Shown here: piece after piece, positions 1-6,800 of the stretch
Position numbering within the stretch: the stretch's first letter is position 1
How the letters are laid out: each line of letters begins with the position of its first letter
Assembly (NCBI GenBank): GCA_023145955.1
Contig: JAGLDA010000152.1
Span: 1 to 7,852, forward strand
Source: Bacteroidales bacterium
Lineage (GTDB): Bacteria; Bacteroidota; Bacteroidia; Bacteroidales; UBA1556
Direction of reading: 5' to 3'
Length of the DNA stretch: 7,852 nucleotides
Notes under the pieces: generated by a model
Databases searched by the model: none
Told to the model about the DNA's origin: nothing
Seen by the model: the letters and a program-made list of their open reading frames with translations, nothing else
Translations under genes and position numbers: made by a program

Positions 1-1
1 C

Positions 2-64
2 GCTTTGAAAACCACCATTACTCTTACATCAGTCATAAGTATGACATTAATAAAATATGTATGA
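2..64 (+). CDS. Possible 3' end of an upstream gene (partial)
   Basis: The frame starting at base 2 is open for 20 codons and ends in TGA at 62-64. That stop overlaps the dgkA start at 61-63 in an ATGA arrangement, which is typical of translationally coupled operon genes. The encoded tail (ALKTTITLTSVISMTLIKYV) is hydrophobic and not recognisable. The frame starting at base 1 is also open here and runs into dgkA, so the choice rests on the overlap geometry alone. No function can be given. Confidence 0.25.
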   Translation, partial: ALKTTITLTSVISMTLIKYV

Positions 65-450
65 AACAACAGAGGTTTTCGGTAATAAAAAGAATAAGAA
101 GTTTTGTTTATGCTTTCAACGGACTAAATATTTTGATAAAAGAAGAGCATAATTCAAGAATTCATTTTTTAGCAACTATAGTCGTATTAATTGCTTCGAT
201 TGTTTTGAAAATTTCAATTTTTGAATGGATTGCTATTGTATTCGCAATAGGCTTTGTAATTTCATTAGAGATAGTTAATTCAGCAATTGAAAATATTGCA
301 GACTTTATTTCTCCTGAGAAAGATGAGAAAATAAAAAAAATAAAAGATTTAGCCGCAGCAGCTGTATTTATAAGTGCTGTAACGGCATTTGTTATAGGAT
401 TGATAGTGTTTCTTCCTAAAATTTTCGAATTATTATCAAGCTATTTTTAG
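61..450 (+). CDS. dgkA: Diacylglycerol kinase / undecaprenol kinase (DgkA family)
   Basis: Small integral membrane lipid kinase that transfers phosphate from ATP to a membrane lipid alcohol. Its 129 residues match the family length (E. coli 122). Visible features are an amphipathic N-terminus with E29-H-N-S-R33, hydrophobic segments at about 34-50, 54-69 and 99-119, the signature ExxNSAIE with E70, N73 and E77, and K95-D96 followed by an Ala-rich stretch. These correspond to E. coli E28, E69, N72, E76, K94 and D95. The C-terminal part (VIGLIVFLPK) looks closer to the Gram-positive branch, whose members phosphorylate undecaprenol, so the substrate (diacylglycerol or undecaprenol) is undecided. 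The ATG at 61 gives the expected N-terminus. The frame is open upstream to the window edge with no ATG, GTG or TTG, so a longer N-terminus cannot be fully excluded. Family assignment is firm. Confidence 0.93.
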   Translation: MKQQRFSVIKRIRSFVYAFNGLNILIKEEHNSRIHFLATIVVLIASIVLKISIFEWIAIVFAIGFVISLEIVNSAIENIADFISPEKDEKIKKIKDLAAAAVFISAVTAFVIGLIVFLPKIFELLSSYF

Positions 451-462
451 AGAAGACTATGA

Positions 463-786
463 AAAGACACAACAGCCTTAAATAATTTGCTTTCGACAAC
501 AGCACGAAATTTGAAAAAATACAGAAAAGATAATATTTCTGAAATTAAAATTAATGTGTTTGAAAATTTGGAAAAAAGTAGCAGAAAAATAGTACTATTT
601 GATAATGGTGGAGGTGAACTTATCTTTTACTTGTCTCTAATAAACGCAAGTGACATTTAACGATATTATACAGAGTATCATGTGATTGTATTTCTTTTCG
701 TAAGTAATAAGAGAAAATATGCATACAGCAAAAATATAGTGGATTTGGCAGATAGTACTAAATATGAAATTATAAGTAAGAACTAA
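463..786 (+). pseudogene. Decayed or broken reading frame, family not recognised
   Basis: One frame is open for 108 codons except for a single TAA at 658-660, and it ends with TAA at 784-786. Neither half has an in-frame ATG. TTG at 487 and GTG at 556 or 682 are the only possible starts. The translation looks protein-like rather than random: a charged segment with alternating hydrophobics (SEIKINVFENLEK), then RKIVLFDNGGGELIFYLSL, and after the stop EYHVIVFLFVSNKRKYAYSK and DLADSTKYEIISKN. IVLFDNGGG faintly recalls the nucleotide-binding loop of GHKL ATPases, but the match is too short to claim. The frame is the same as that of dgkA but begins beyond its stop, so it is not a dgkA extension. 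I read it as the relic of a gene that has lost its start and gained a stop. A chance open frame in AT-rich DNA remains possible. Confidence 0.35.
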
Positions 787-820
787 TGGATATACTGTTT
801 TAAATATAAGGTATAATTCA

Positions 821-828
821 TATATTTG
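821..828 (+). promoter_or_regulatory. Candidate Bacteroidota -7 box for the DUF1538 operon
   Basis: TATATTTG is an exact match to the TAnnTTTG -7 consensus of the Bacteroidota primary sigma factor. It is the only such match I found on the + strand between dgkA and the operon. The region about 20 bases upstream (796-801, TGTTTT) is T-rich but is not a clear TTTG -33 element. Transcription from here would give a leader of about 130 bases before the ATG at 967. Confidence 0.4.
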
Positions 829-849
829 CTAAATGTTTTGAGAAGCTAT

Positions 850-877
850 TATTGGGAAAGGATTATTGTTCCTAATA
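850..877 (+). promoter_or_regulatory. Leader hairpin 1 upstream of the DUF1538 operon
   Basis: TATTGGGAA (850-858) pairs with TTCCTAATA (869-877). This is a 9-bp stem with one G-T wobble and a 10-base loop. It lies in the predicted leader just downstream of the candidate -7 box. No T-run follows immediately, so it is not a standard intrinsic terminator. It matches no riboswitch that I recognise. Confidence 0.25.
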
Positions 878-901
878 TTATAGTATGCAACGTGGTCACT
901 C

Positions 902-918
902 AGCAGTGGATTGCTGCT
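902..918 (+). promoter_or_regulatory. Leader hairpin 2 upstream of the DUF1538 operon
   Basis: AGCAG (902-906) pairs with CTGCT (914-918) across a 7-base loop. The stem is short and GC-richer than its surroundings, and lies about 50 bases before the ATG at 967. It could be chance. It is listed because it is the second stem in the same leader. Confidence 0.18.
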
Positions 919-966
919 TATTGAGAAAGAATAACTTTACTAGATGATAACTAAGAGTTGAAATAT

Positions 967-1701
967 ATGATATTAAAATTAGTAGGTAAGGTAGCCAACA
1001 AACTAAGAATCTCTTTTATAGATTTATTACCTATTATTGTGGTAGTTTCTTTCTTTCAGATAGTAGTAATACAACAACCATTTCCAAACCTATTTGAAAT
1101 CCTTGTTGGTTTAGTGTTTGTAACAATAGGACTAATGCTGTTTATAGAAGGGCTTGAGATAGGCTTATTCCCTATTGGGGAGAATTTATCCTACGCATTG
1201 GTTAAAAAAGGAAGTTTATTTTGGCTACTATTATTTTCTTTTCTTCTAGGATTTTCTACAACCATTGCAGAGCCAGCATTAATTGCTGTAGCTAAAGAAG
1301 CCGCAAAAATAGCATTAATGTCTAATTTAATAGAGCCCGAATTTGAATCAAACTATGCCTTTGGTTTACGATTATCAGTTGCTTTTTCTGTTGGCTTGGC
1401 TATTTTAATAGGTATGTATAGAATTATTAAAGGCTGGCCAATTTATTACTTAATAATTGGTGGATATATACTAGTTATTATTATGACCTACTTTGCCCCT
1501 GAAGAAATTATAGGTATTGCTTACGATTCTGGTGGGGTTACTACATCCACAATAACAGTTCCATTAGTTACTGCAATTGGTGTTGGTTTGGCTACAGTAA
1601 TTGAAGGAAGAAGCCCACTAACTGATGGTTTTGGTTTAATAGCATTTGCATCATTATTACCAATGATATTTGTAATGGGATATGGTATGTTAATCTTTTA
1701 A
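967..1701 (+). CDS. DUF1538 membrane protein, UmpA-like antiporter subunit
   Basis: Polytopic inner-membrane protein of the DUF1538 family (244 residues from ATG 967). In Halomonas zhaodongensis a tandem pair from this family, UmpAB, works together as a Na+(Li+,K+)/H+ antiporter. By homology this gene and the next would encode the two subunits of a cation/proton exchanger. Hydrophobic segments fill nearly the whole chain. Two motifs stand out: GFSTTIAEP (95-103) and AYDSGGVTTSTITVP (185-199), followed by EGRSPLTDGFG (213-223). Glu102, Asp187 and Asp220 lie in or next to hydrophobic segments and are candidate ion-coupling residues (inference). A TTG at 958 could add three residues. I prefer ATG 967 because AAGAG at 953-957 sits 9 bases before it and would be too close to the TTG. 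First gene of the operon; the next start is 9 bases past its stop. Ion specificity in this organism is unknown. Confidence 0.88.
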   Translation: MILKLVGKVANKLRISFIDLLPIIVVVSFFQIVVIQQPFPNLFEILVGLVFVTIGLMLFIEGLEIGLFPIGENLSYALVKKGSLFWLLLFSFLLGFSTTIAEPALIAVAKEAAKIALMSNLIEPEFESNYAFGLRLSVAFSVGLAILIGMYRIIKGWPIYYLIIGGYILVIIMTYFAPEEIIGIAYDSGGVTTSTITVPLVTAIGVGLATVIEGRSPLTDGFGLIAFASLLPMIFVMGYGMLIF

Positions 1702-1710
1702 TTTTTTGAT

Positions 1711-2478
1711 ATGTTAAATGATTTATTCTTCACTTTTATAACTACCATTAGGGATGTAGCACCTATTATAATATTAATTGCTGCATTTCAAATATTTGTA
1801 ATAAAAAAAACTATTCCCAATCTAAAAAAAGTTGCTTTAGGTGTTGTATTGGTAATTTTTGGTTTAACCTTTTTCCTAATGGGATTAGAGCTAGCATTAT
1901 TCCCTGTTGGTGAGTTAATGGCTAAGCAATTATCAAACTCAGAGTTTGTTGAGAAATATTATTCAGGCGTTTCAACAGATTGGCAAGCCTATTATTGGGT
2001 GTATATTTTTGCAGCATTAATTGGGTTCTCTACAACCATTGCAGAACCATCACTATATGCAGTAGCTGTAAAGGCAAATGAAGTTACTGGTGGAACAATT
2101 AGCATTTTCAATCTTCGTTTCATAGTGGCCTTAGGTGTAGCCTTTGCTTTAGCTATTGGCACCTATCGTATTGTGGTTGGTGATTCCTTAGCTATATATA
2201 TTACGGTAGGTTATATTACAGTATTGATTCAAACAATGTTTGTAAAAAAAGACCTTGTGGCCTTGGCTTACGATTCAGGAGGTGTTACTACATCAACTGT
2301 AACAGTTCCAATTGTAGCAGCTTTAGGTTTAGGGCTTGCATCAGTTATCCCTGGTCGAAATCCTGCTTTAGACGGGTTTGGTTTGATTGCATTAGCCAGC
2401 GTTTTTCCAGTGATTACAGTTTTAGGATACGCACAAGCAATAGATTTAATTAAATATATTAACAAATTTAAAAAATAG
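1711..2478 (+). CDS. DUF1538 membrane protein, UmpB-like antiporter subunit
   Basis: Second DUF1538 protein (255 residues), clearly a paralogue of the preceding one. It has the same motifs in the same order: GFSTTIAEP (105-113), AYDSGGVTTSTVTVP (186-200) and PGRNPALDGFGLIALAS (214-230). It differs by an insertion at about residues 75-92 (SNSEFVEKYYSGVSTDWQ), which is probably an extramembrane loop, and by a basic tail (INKFKK). The pairing fits a hetero-oligomeric transporter of the UmpAB type, in which both genes were needed for antiport. Which of the two corresponds to UmpA or UmpB is assigned only by gene order, so no symbol is given. The start is the first ATG after the upstream stop. No Shine-Dalgarno sequence is visible, and the short gap suggests coupled translation. 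The P-II gene begins 4 bases after its stop. Confidence 0.88.
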   Translation: MLNDLFFTFITTIRDVAPIIILIAAFQIFVIKKTIPNLKKVALGVVLVIFGLTFFLMGLELALFPVGELMAKQLSNSEFVEKYYSGVSTDWQAYYWVYIFAALIGFSTTIAEPSLYAVAVKANEVTGGTISIFNLRFIVALGVAFALAIGTYRIVVGDSLAIYITVGYITVLIQTMFVKKDLVALAYDSGGVTTSTVTVPIVAALGLGLASVIPGRNPALDGFGLIALASVFPVITVLGYAQAIDLIKYINKFKK

Positions 2479-2482
2479 TATT

Positions 2483-2827
2483 ATGAGATTTGACTTAATT
2501 GTAGGATTTTTTGACCCAGAGGTTACTGAAAAAGTTGTAAAAACAGCTAAAAAATCAGGAGCAACAGGTGATGTAATTATTCAGGGCAAAGGAAGTGGTT
2601 TAGAACCAGCAAAATTTTTAGGATTATCTATTCAAGAGAAAACAGATATAATATTTTTTGTAGTAGAAGAACACCATACTAAAAAGATAATAAAATCAGT
2701 TTCGGAAGAATGTAATATTGAAAAACCTGGCAATGGAATATTGATTTCATTGAAGTTAGATAAAGTTGCCGGCTTATCAAAACAAATCAAGAAGATAAGA
2801 GAGAATCTCAAAACAGAACAATTATAA
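2483..2827 (+). CDS. Atypical P-II family regulatory protein
   Basis: Small cytoplasmic protein (114 residues) of the P-II/GlnB fold. Members form trimers that bind ATP or ADP and other effectors and often control a membrane transporter by inserting their T-loop. Visible here are a first beta strand (FDLIVGFF, 3-10), helix 1, GATGDVIIQGKGSG (26-39) where classical P-II has GxxxxxVxGfGrqkG, a second hydrophobic strand (DIIFFVV, 55-61), helix 2, and a B-loop-like PGNGILISL (82-90). It departs from GlnB: the T-loop is about four residues shorter, lacks the uridylylated Tyr51 and its RGxEY context, and the C-terminal RxRTGE element is absent (KVAGLSKQIKK instead). Uridylylation by GlnD is therefore unlikely. 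Lying directly behind the two transporter genes, it is probably their dedicated regulator (inference). The ligand cannot be read from the sequence. Confidence 0.8.
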   Translation: MRFDLIVGFFDPEVTEKVVKTAKKSGATGDVIIQGKGSGLEPAKFLGLSIQEKTDIIFFVVEEHHTKKIIKSVSEECNIEKPGNGILISLKLDKVAGLSKQIKKIRENLKTEQL

Positions 2828-2839
2828 ATTTTTAAGATA

Positions 2840-3241
2840 ATGGAAACTTTTAAGAAAGCAAAAGAGATAGCTTCAGACAGATTATTCTTTATTGATGGTT
2901 TGGCAAGTGTTAGAGATGCTATTGAATTAATGAAAGAAAAAAATGTTCAAGCGCTTATAATTCAGAAAAGAAATAGTGCTGACGCAAATGGAATTATTAC
3001 TGTAAATGACATAATAAAAGGCGTAATTATTCCAAACAAAACCACTGACGAAGTTAGTGTATATGAAATTATGACTAAACCAGTGTTTGCGATTTCAGCT
3101 CACTTAAACGTTAAGTATGTGCCACGATTAATGTATAATTATAATGTAAAAATAGCACCAGTTATAGAAAACGGAGAGTATATTGGGATTATAGACTATT
3201 CTCAATTTTTGTTTGCAGATATTTTACCCAATAAAAAATAA
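2840..3241 (+). CDS. CBS-domain pair (Bateman module) protein
   Basis: Soluble protein of 133 residues consisting almost entirely of two CBS domains, which together form one Bateman module. Domain 1 spans about 8-62 (ASVRDAIELMKEKNVQALII, then GIITVNDIIKGV). Domain 2 spans about 74-127 (VYEIMTKPVFAISAHLNVKY, then VAPVIENG-like APVIENGEYIGIIDYSQF). Such modules commonly bind AMP, ADP, ATP or related adenine nucleotides and act as sensors for enzymes and transporters. No catalytic or DNA-binding domain is attached, so it must act on a partner. It is the last gene of the four-gene operon, starting 12 bases after the P-II stop. With the P-II protein it probably gives the antiporter a second ligand-sensing input (inference). 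There is no terminator with a T-run directly behind it; a long palindrome begins 33 bases downstream. Confidence 0.88.
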   Translation: METFKKAKEIASDRLFFIDGLASVRDAIELMKEKNVQALIIQKRNSADANGIITVNDIIKGVIIPNKTTDEVSVYEIMTKPVFAISAHLNVKYVPRLMYNYNVKIAPVIENGEYIGIIDYSQFLFADILPNKK

Positions 3242-3273
3242 CAAAGAAACAACCGAGTAGACTATCCCAAATG

Positions 3274-3327
3274 GTGTGCGATTCTATAGCGTTCTATTTC
3301 ATAATGGAACGTAATAGAATCGCACAC
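3274..3327. repeat. Long palindrome, copy 1 (REP-like)
   Basis: Bases 3274-3298 pair with 3303-3327 around a 4-base loop. Of 25 pair positions, 22 are Watson-Crick, two are G-T wobbles (3289/3312 and 3295/3306) and one is an A-A mismatch (3288/3313). The outer 14 pairs are perfect (GGTGTGCGATTCTAT side against ATAGAATCGCACAC). The element matches copy 2 at 3704-3755 at 41 of 52 aligned bases without gaps. It stands between the CBS gene and the TfoX-like gene. It has no immediate T-run, so it is not a classical terminator, but as RNA it would form a very stable stem that could protect or end the upstream operon mRNA. Confidence 0.8.
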
Positions 3328-3372
3328 TAATAGGATGGATATTTTATCAGTTTTTTAATAATTAGTGTCTAT

Positions 3373-3376
3373 AGGA
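3373..3376 (+). promoter_or_regulatory. Ribosome binding site for the TfoX-like gene
   Basis: AGGA lies 7 bases before the ATG at 3384 and is one of the few recognisable Shine-Dalgarno-like sequences in the window. It supports this start. No TAnnTTTG box was found between the palindrome and this site. Confidence 0.4.
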
Positions 3377-3383
3377 AACGAAA

Positions 3384-3692
3384 ATGAGTAAAGAACAAGA
3401 ATTATTTTTTTTGATAGGAGAAAAGGTAGAGAATTCTGTAAAAAGTCAGATGTTCGGAAAACCTTGTTTTAAGATTAATGGAAAAGCCTTTATTTGTTTC
3501 TTCCAAAATGAAATGGTTTTTAAACTGACTAAAGAAACACATTCAGAAGCCTTGAGCTTTGATGGATCAGAATTATTTGACCCTTCTGGAAAAAAGAGAC
3601 CAATGAAAGAGTGGGTTCAAGTGCCTTATGACTATAAAGATTACTGGGAAAATTTCGCATTACAATCTGCTAGTTATGTAAACTCTAAATAA
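3384..3692 (+). CDS. TfoX N-terminal-domain family protein (stand-alone)
   Basis: Protein of 102 residues that appears to be a single TfoX/Sxy N-terminal-type domain. Supporting features are MFGKPCFKINGKAF (23-36), the strand-turn-strand ICFFQNEMVFKL (37-48), the segment FDPSGKKRPMKEWVQVP (65-81) with its conserved RPMxEWVxxP pattern, and a final amphipathic helix with YWENFALQSASYV (87-99). Full Sxy/TfoX of gammaproteobacteria (about 209 residues) has an extra C-terminal domain and activates competence genes with CRP. That domain is absent here, so a competence role should not be assumed. Short proteins of this kind are widespread and of unknown function. The gene appears monocistronic and is bracketed by two related palindromes. 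It converges on purL across a shared terminator. Confidence 0.75.
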   Translation: MSKEQELFFLIGEKVENSVKSQMFGKPCFKINGKAFICFFQNEMVFKLTKETHSEALSFDGSELFDPSGKKRPMKEWVQVPYDYKDYWENFALQSASYVNSK

Positions 3693-3703
3693 AGTGTGGC
3701 AGG

Positions 3704-3755
3704 TGCGCGATTCTATCGCTTTCCATTTGATAAAAGAATGCGATAGAATCGCATA
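3704..3755. repeat. Long palindrome, copy 2 (REP-like)
   Basis: Second copy of the element at 3274-3327. Its core stem is a perfect 13-bp match: GCGATTCTATCGC at 3707-3719 against 3740-3752. Inside it are further pairs around a T-rich loop, with mismatches at 3720/3739, 3724/3735 and 3725/3734. Two pair positions that are A-A and G-T in copy 1 are C-G (3717/3742) and G-C (3718/3741) here. The structure is therefore kept or improved while the bases change. It lies 11 bases after the TfoX-like stop and just before the terminator. Confidence 0.75.
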
Positions 3756-3768
3756 GCAGCGGTAAAGC

Positions 3769-3806
3769 AAAAAAAAAGCTCAAGAAATGATTCTTGAGCT
3801 TTTTTT
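3769..3806. terminator. Bidirectional intrinsic terminator
   Basis: A run of nine A (3769-3777) is followed by GCTCAAGAA (3778-3786), loop ATGA, TTCTTGAGC (3791-3799) and a run of seven T (3800-3806). Read on either strand this is a 9-bp stem followed by a T-run. It lies between the convergent TfoX-like gene (+) and purL (-), 26 bases from the purL stop, and would end both transcripts. Confidence 0.92.
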
Positions 3807-3832
3807 ATATAAAGCCATATTTTTTATAGCCA

Positions 3833-6800
3833 TTAATTACTACTAATCCACTCTCTCGCATTAACAAAAGCTTCGAACCAAGGAGTAATTTCATCAGTTT
3901 TTCTGTCCTCAGGGTAATTAGCCCACTGCCAGTTGAATATTGCTCTTTCCAAATGTGGCATCATTGCCAAATGGCGGCCATCTTTTGAACAAACTGCTGC
4001 GGCATTATAATATGAACCATTAGGATTTCCAGGGTATGATTGGTAACCATATTTTACTGGAATATTATAATCTTCCTCTGCCATTGGCAATTCAAATTTA
4101 CCTTCACCATGTGCTACCCACACTCCTAACCTACTACCTGCAAGCGAATTTAACATTACCGAATCATTAATGCCAATCTCCACATTCACAAATCCCGACT
4201 CAAATTTATGCGATTCGTTATGAAGCATTGCTGAGCGTTTTTCGTGCTCTGGATTTATTAGGTTAAGCTCAACCATAAGCTGACATCCATTACAAATTCC
4301 TAGGCTCAATGTATCTTTACGAGAATAGAAATTATCGAGAGCAGATTTTGCCTTTTCATTATATAAGAATGCTCCAGCCCATCCTTTTGCACTACCAAGT
4401 ACATCAGAATTGGAGAAACCACCCACAAATACAATCATTTTAACTTCCGATAAGTCTTCTGTACCTGAAATGAGATCCATCATATGCACATCCTTAACAT
4501 TAAATCCTGCTTTATATAATGAATAGGCCATTTCTCTATCACCATTAACACCTTTCTCTCTAATGATAGCAGCAATAGGACGATTATCAGACTCATAGTC
4601 CTTTAAAAGTCCACTAAATGATTCTGGAAAACGAAAGCGCAAATCTTGATTTTTATAATTATCGAATCGAGCATCAGCAAGATTATTTGCTGTTTGATGT
4701 TTATCAAAATAATAAGAAGTTTTGAACCATACATCACGTAAATAACAAACGTCTAAATTAAGATTCGTATCATAGTTCTTAATAATAAACTCTCTATTGG
4801 TGCTAATCGCACCTATTTCGTTAAACTCAATACCATTCTTACGCATTATTGCATTGAAGGTTTTTTCATCTTCTACCTGCACAACAATTGCTGAATTTTC
4901 GCTAAATAATACTTTAGTAGTATCTTTTTCGCCAATATCCGTTAGGTCAATTTTTAAACCCAAATCATTTTGTGCGAAAGTCATTTCCAAAAGAGTAGTA
5001 ATTAAACCACCAGCAGCTACATCATGACCAGAAAGAATAACGCCTTGTTTTACGGCTTCTTGTACAGCTTCAAAAGCCTCAGCAAAATATTTTGCATCCT
5101 TAACATCAGGAGCAATAGTACCTACTTTATTATGAATTTGAGCAAAACTACTGCCACCTAATTCAAAGGCTGATTTTGAAAAATCTATATAGTATAACTT
5201 GCTATCAGAAGAATTTTTAATAACAGGTTCCACAATTTTGTTAATATCATTTACATGACCCACAGCAGTAATAATAACTGTTCCTGGAGAATACACTTCT
5301 TGGTCATCGTATTTTTGCTTCATCGAAAGAGAATCTTTACCAGTAGGAATATTTACACCTAACTCAATGGCAAAATCACTTACTGCTTCCACAGCATTAT
5401 AAAGGCGAGCATTTTCGCCAGTATTTTTTGCAGGCCACATCCAGTTTGCACTTAGTGATAGTGACTTAATTCCGTCTTTAAGAGGCGACCATACAATATT
5501 GGTAAGAGATTCAGCAATTGCCAATCTAGAGCCCTTTTGCTCATCAATAAGAGCAGCAGCAGGCGCATGCCCTAAGCTAGTAGCAATACCCTCTTTTCCT
5601 TGAAAATCAATAGCCATAACACCAGCATTATTCAATGGTAGTTGTATAGTACCAGCACATTGCTGTTTTGCCACACGGCCACTAACCGATCTATCAACTT
5701 TATTAGTTAACCAATCCTTACAAGCCACAGCCTCTATGCTTAGCACTTTCTCTATATTTTCTCTTATTTGATCATTATTGAATTTCAATTCAGAGAATTT
5801 TGTAACAATAGTCTCATCAACAAGAACAGTTTTAGGTGGTTTCCCGAATAAATATGCTAAGTCTAAATCCATAGGATTTTGCCCATCTTCACTTTCGAAA
5901 GCAAAGCGCATATCACCTGTTACCTCACCAACTACATAAAAAGGAGCTCTCTCACGTTCCGAAATTCGTCGCATAAGCTCAACATCCTTTGCCTTAATAA
6001 TTAAGCCCATTCTTTCTTGCGACTCATTACCAATAATTTCTTTAGCCGAAAGTGTAGGGTCACCCACCGGAAGTTTATCCAATTTGATAACACCACCAGT
6101 AGCTTCCACTAATTCCGATAAAGAATTTAAGTGACCTCCTGCCCCATGATCATGTATTGATATAATTGTATTATGTGATAATTCAGTCATGGCTCTTACC
6201 ACATTCTGAACTCTTTTTTGCATTTCAGGATTTGAACGCTGAACAGCATTTAACTCAACACCGGAGGCAAACTCTCCAGTAGCTACTGACGAAACAGCTC
6301 CACCGCCCATTCCAATACGGTAGTTATCACCACCCATTACAACTATTTTATCACCAACTTCAGGAATATCTTTCTGAGCATCTTCGGCACGACCATAGCC
6401 AATACCTCCTGCTTGCATAATAACTTTATCAAAACCATACTTACGGCTTTCTTCAAAATGCTCAAAAGTAAATAAGCTACCATTAATTAATGGCTGACCA
6501 AATTTATTTCCAAAATCGGAAGCACCATTCGATGCTTTTATAAGAATTTCTAATGGCGATTGATATAGCCAATTACGCTCTTCAATAGTCTTTTCCCAAT
6601 CTCTTTGCTCGCCATAATGGCGTGGGTATGAAGTCATATAAACAGCAGTTCCAGCTAAAGGAACACTACCCTTACCTCCTGCCATACGGTCTCTAATTTC
6701 GCCACCAGAACCAGTAGCTGCACCATTAAATGGCTCAACCGTTGTTGGGAAATTATGAGTTTCAGCTTTTAAGCTAATTATACTTTTAATGGGAGTTATT

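Larger units (their letters stand above)
451..966. other. Gene-poor interval between dgkA and the DUF1538 operon
   Basis: This 516-base stretch has no intact gene. Its first two thirds carry a broken + strand reading frame (463-786), described separately. The remainder holds a probable -7 promoter box (821-828) and two hairpins (850-877 and 902-918) before the ATG at 967. The only ATG-led frame just after dgkA (459-485) encodes 8 residues and is not taken as a gene. No tRNA-like or CRISPR-like structure was seen. Confidence 0.6.

Noticed and set aside
958..966. TTG start for the first DUF1538 gene
   Set aside because: ATG 967 is only three codons downstream and has AAGAG at a suitable distance; the extra residues add nothing to the family match.
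2268..2465. 65-residue open frame on the - strand
   Set aside because: It lies entirely inside the second DUF1538 gene, opposite its conserved motifs; its Pro/Lys-rich product is a mirror of that coding sequence.
3274..3327. Palindrome copy 1 as the operon's intrinsic terminator
   Set aside because: No T-run follows the stem (bases after 3327 read TAATAGGATGG), so it does not meet the usual form; it is kept as a repeat.
3274..3755. CRISPR array or insertion sequence
   Set aside because: There are only two repeat copies, with a gene rather than spacers between them, and no transposase or clear target-site duplication was seen.
4797..5027. 76-residue + strand open frame inside purL
   Set aside because: It is antisense to well-conserved PurL sequence, has no start signals of its own and no recognisable product.
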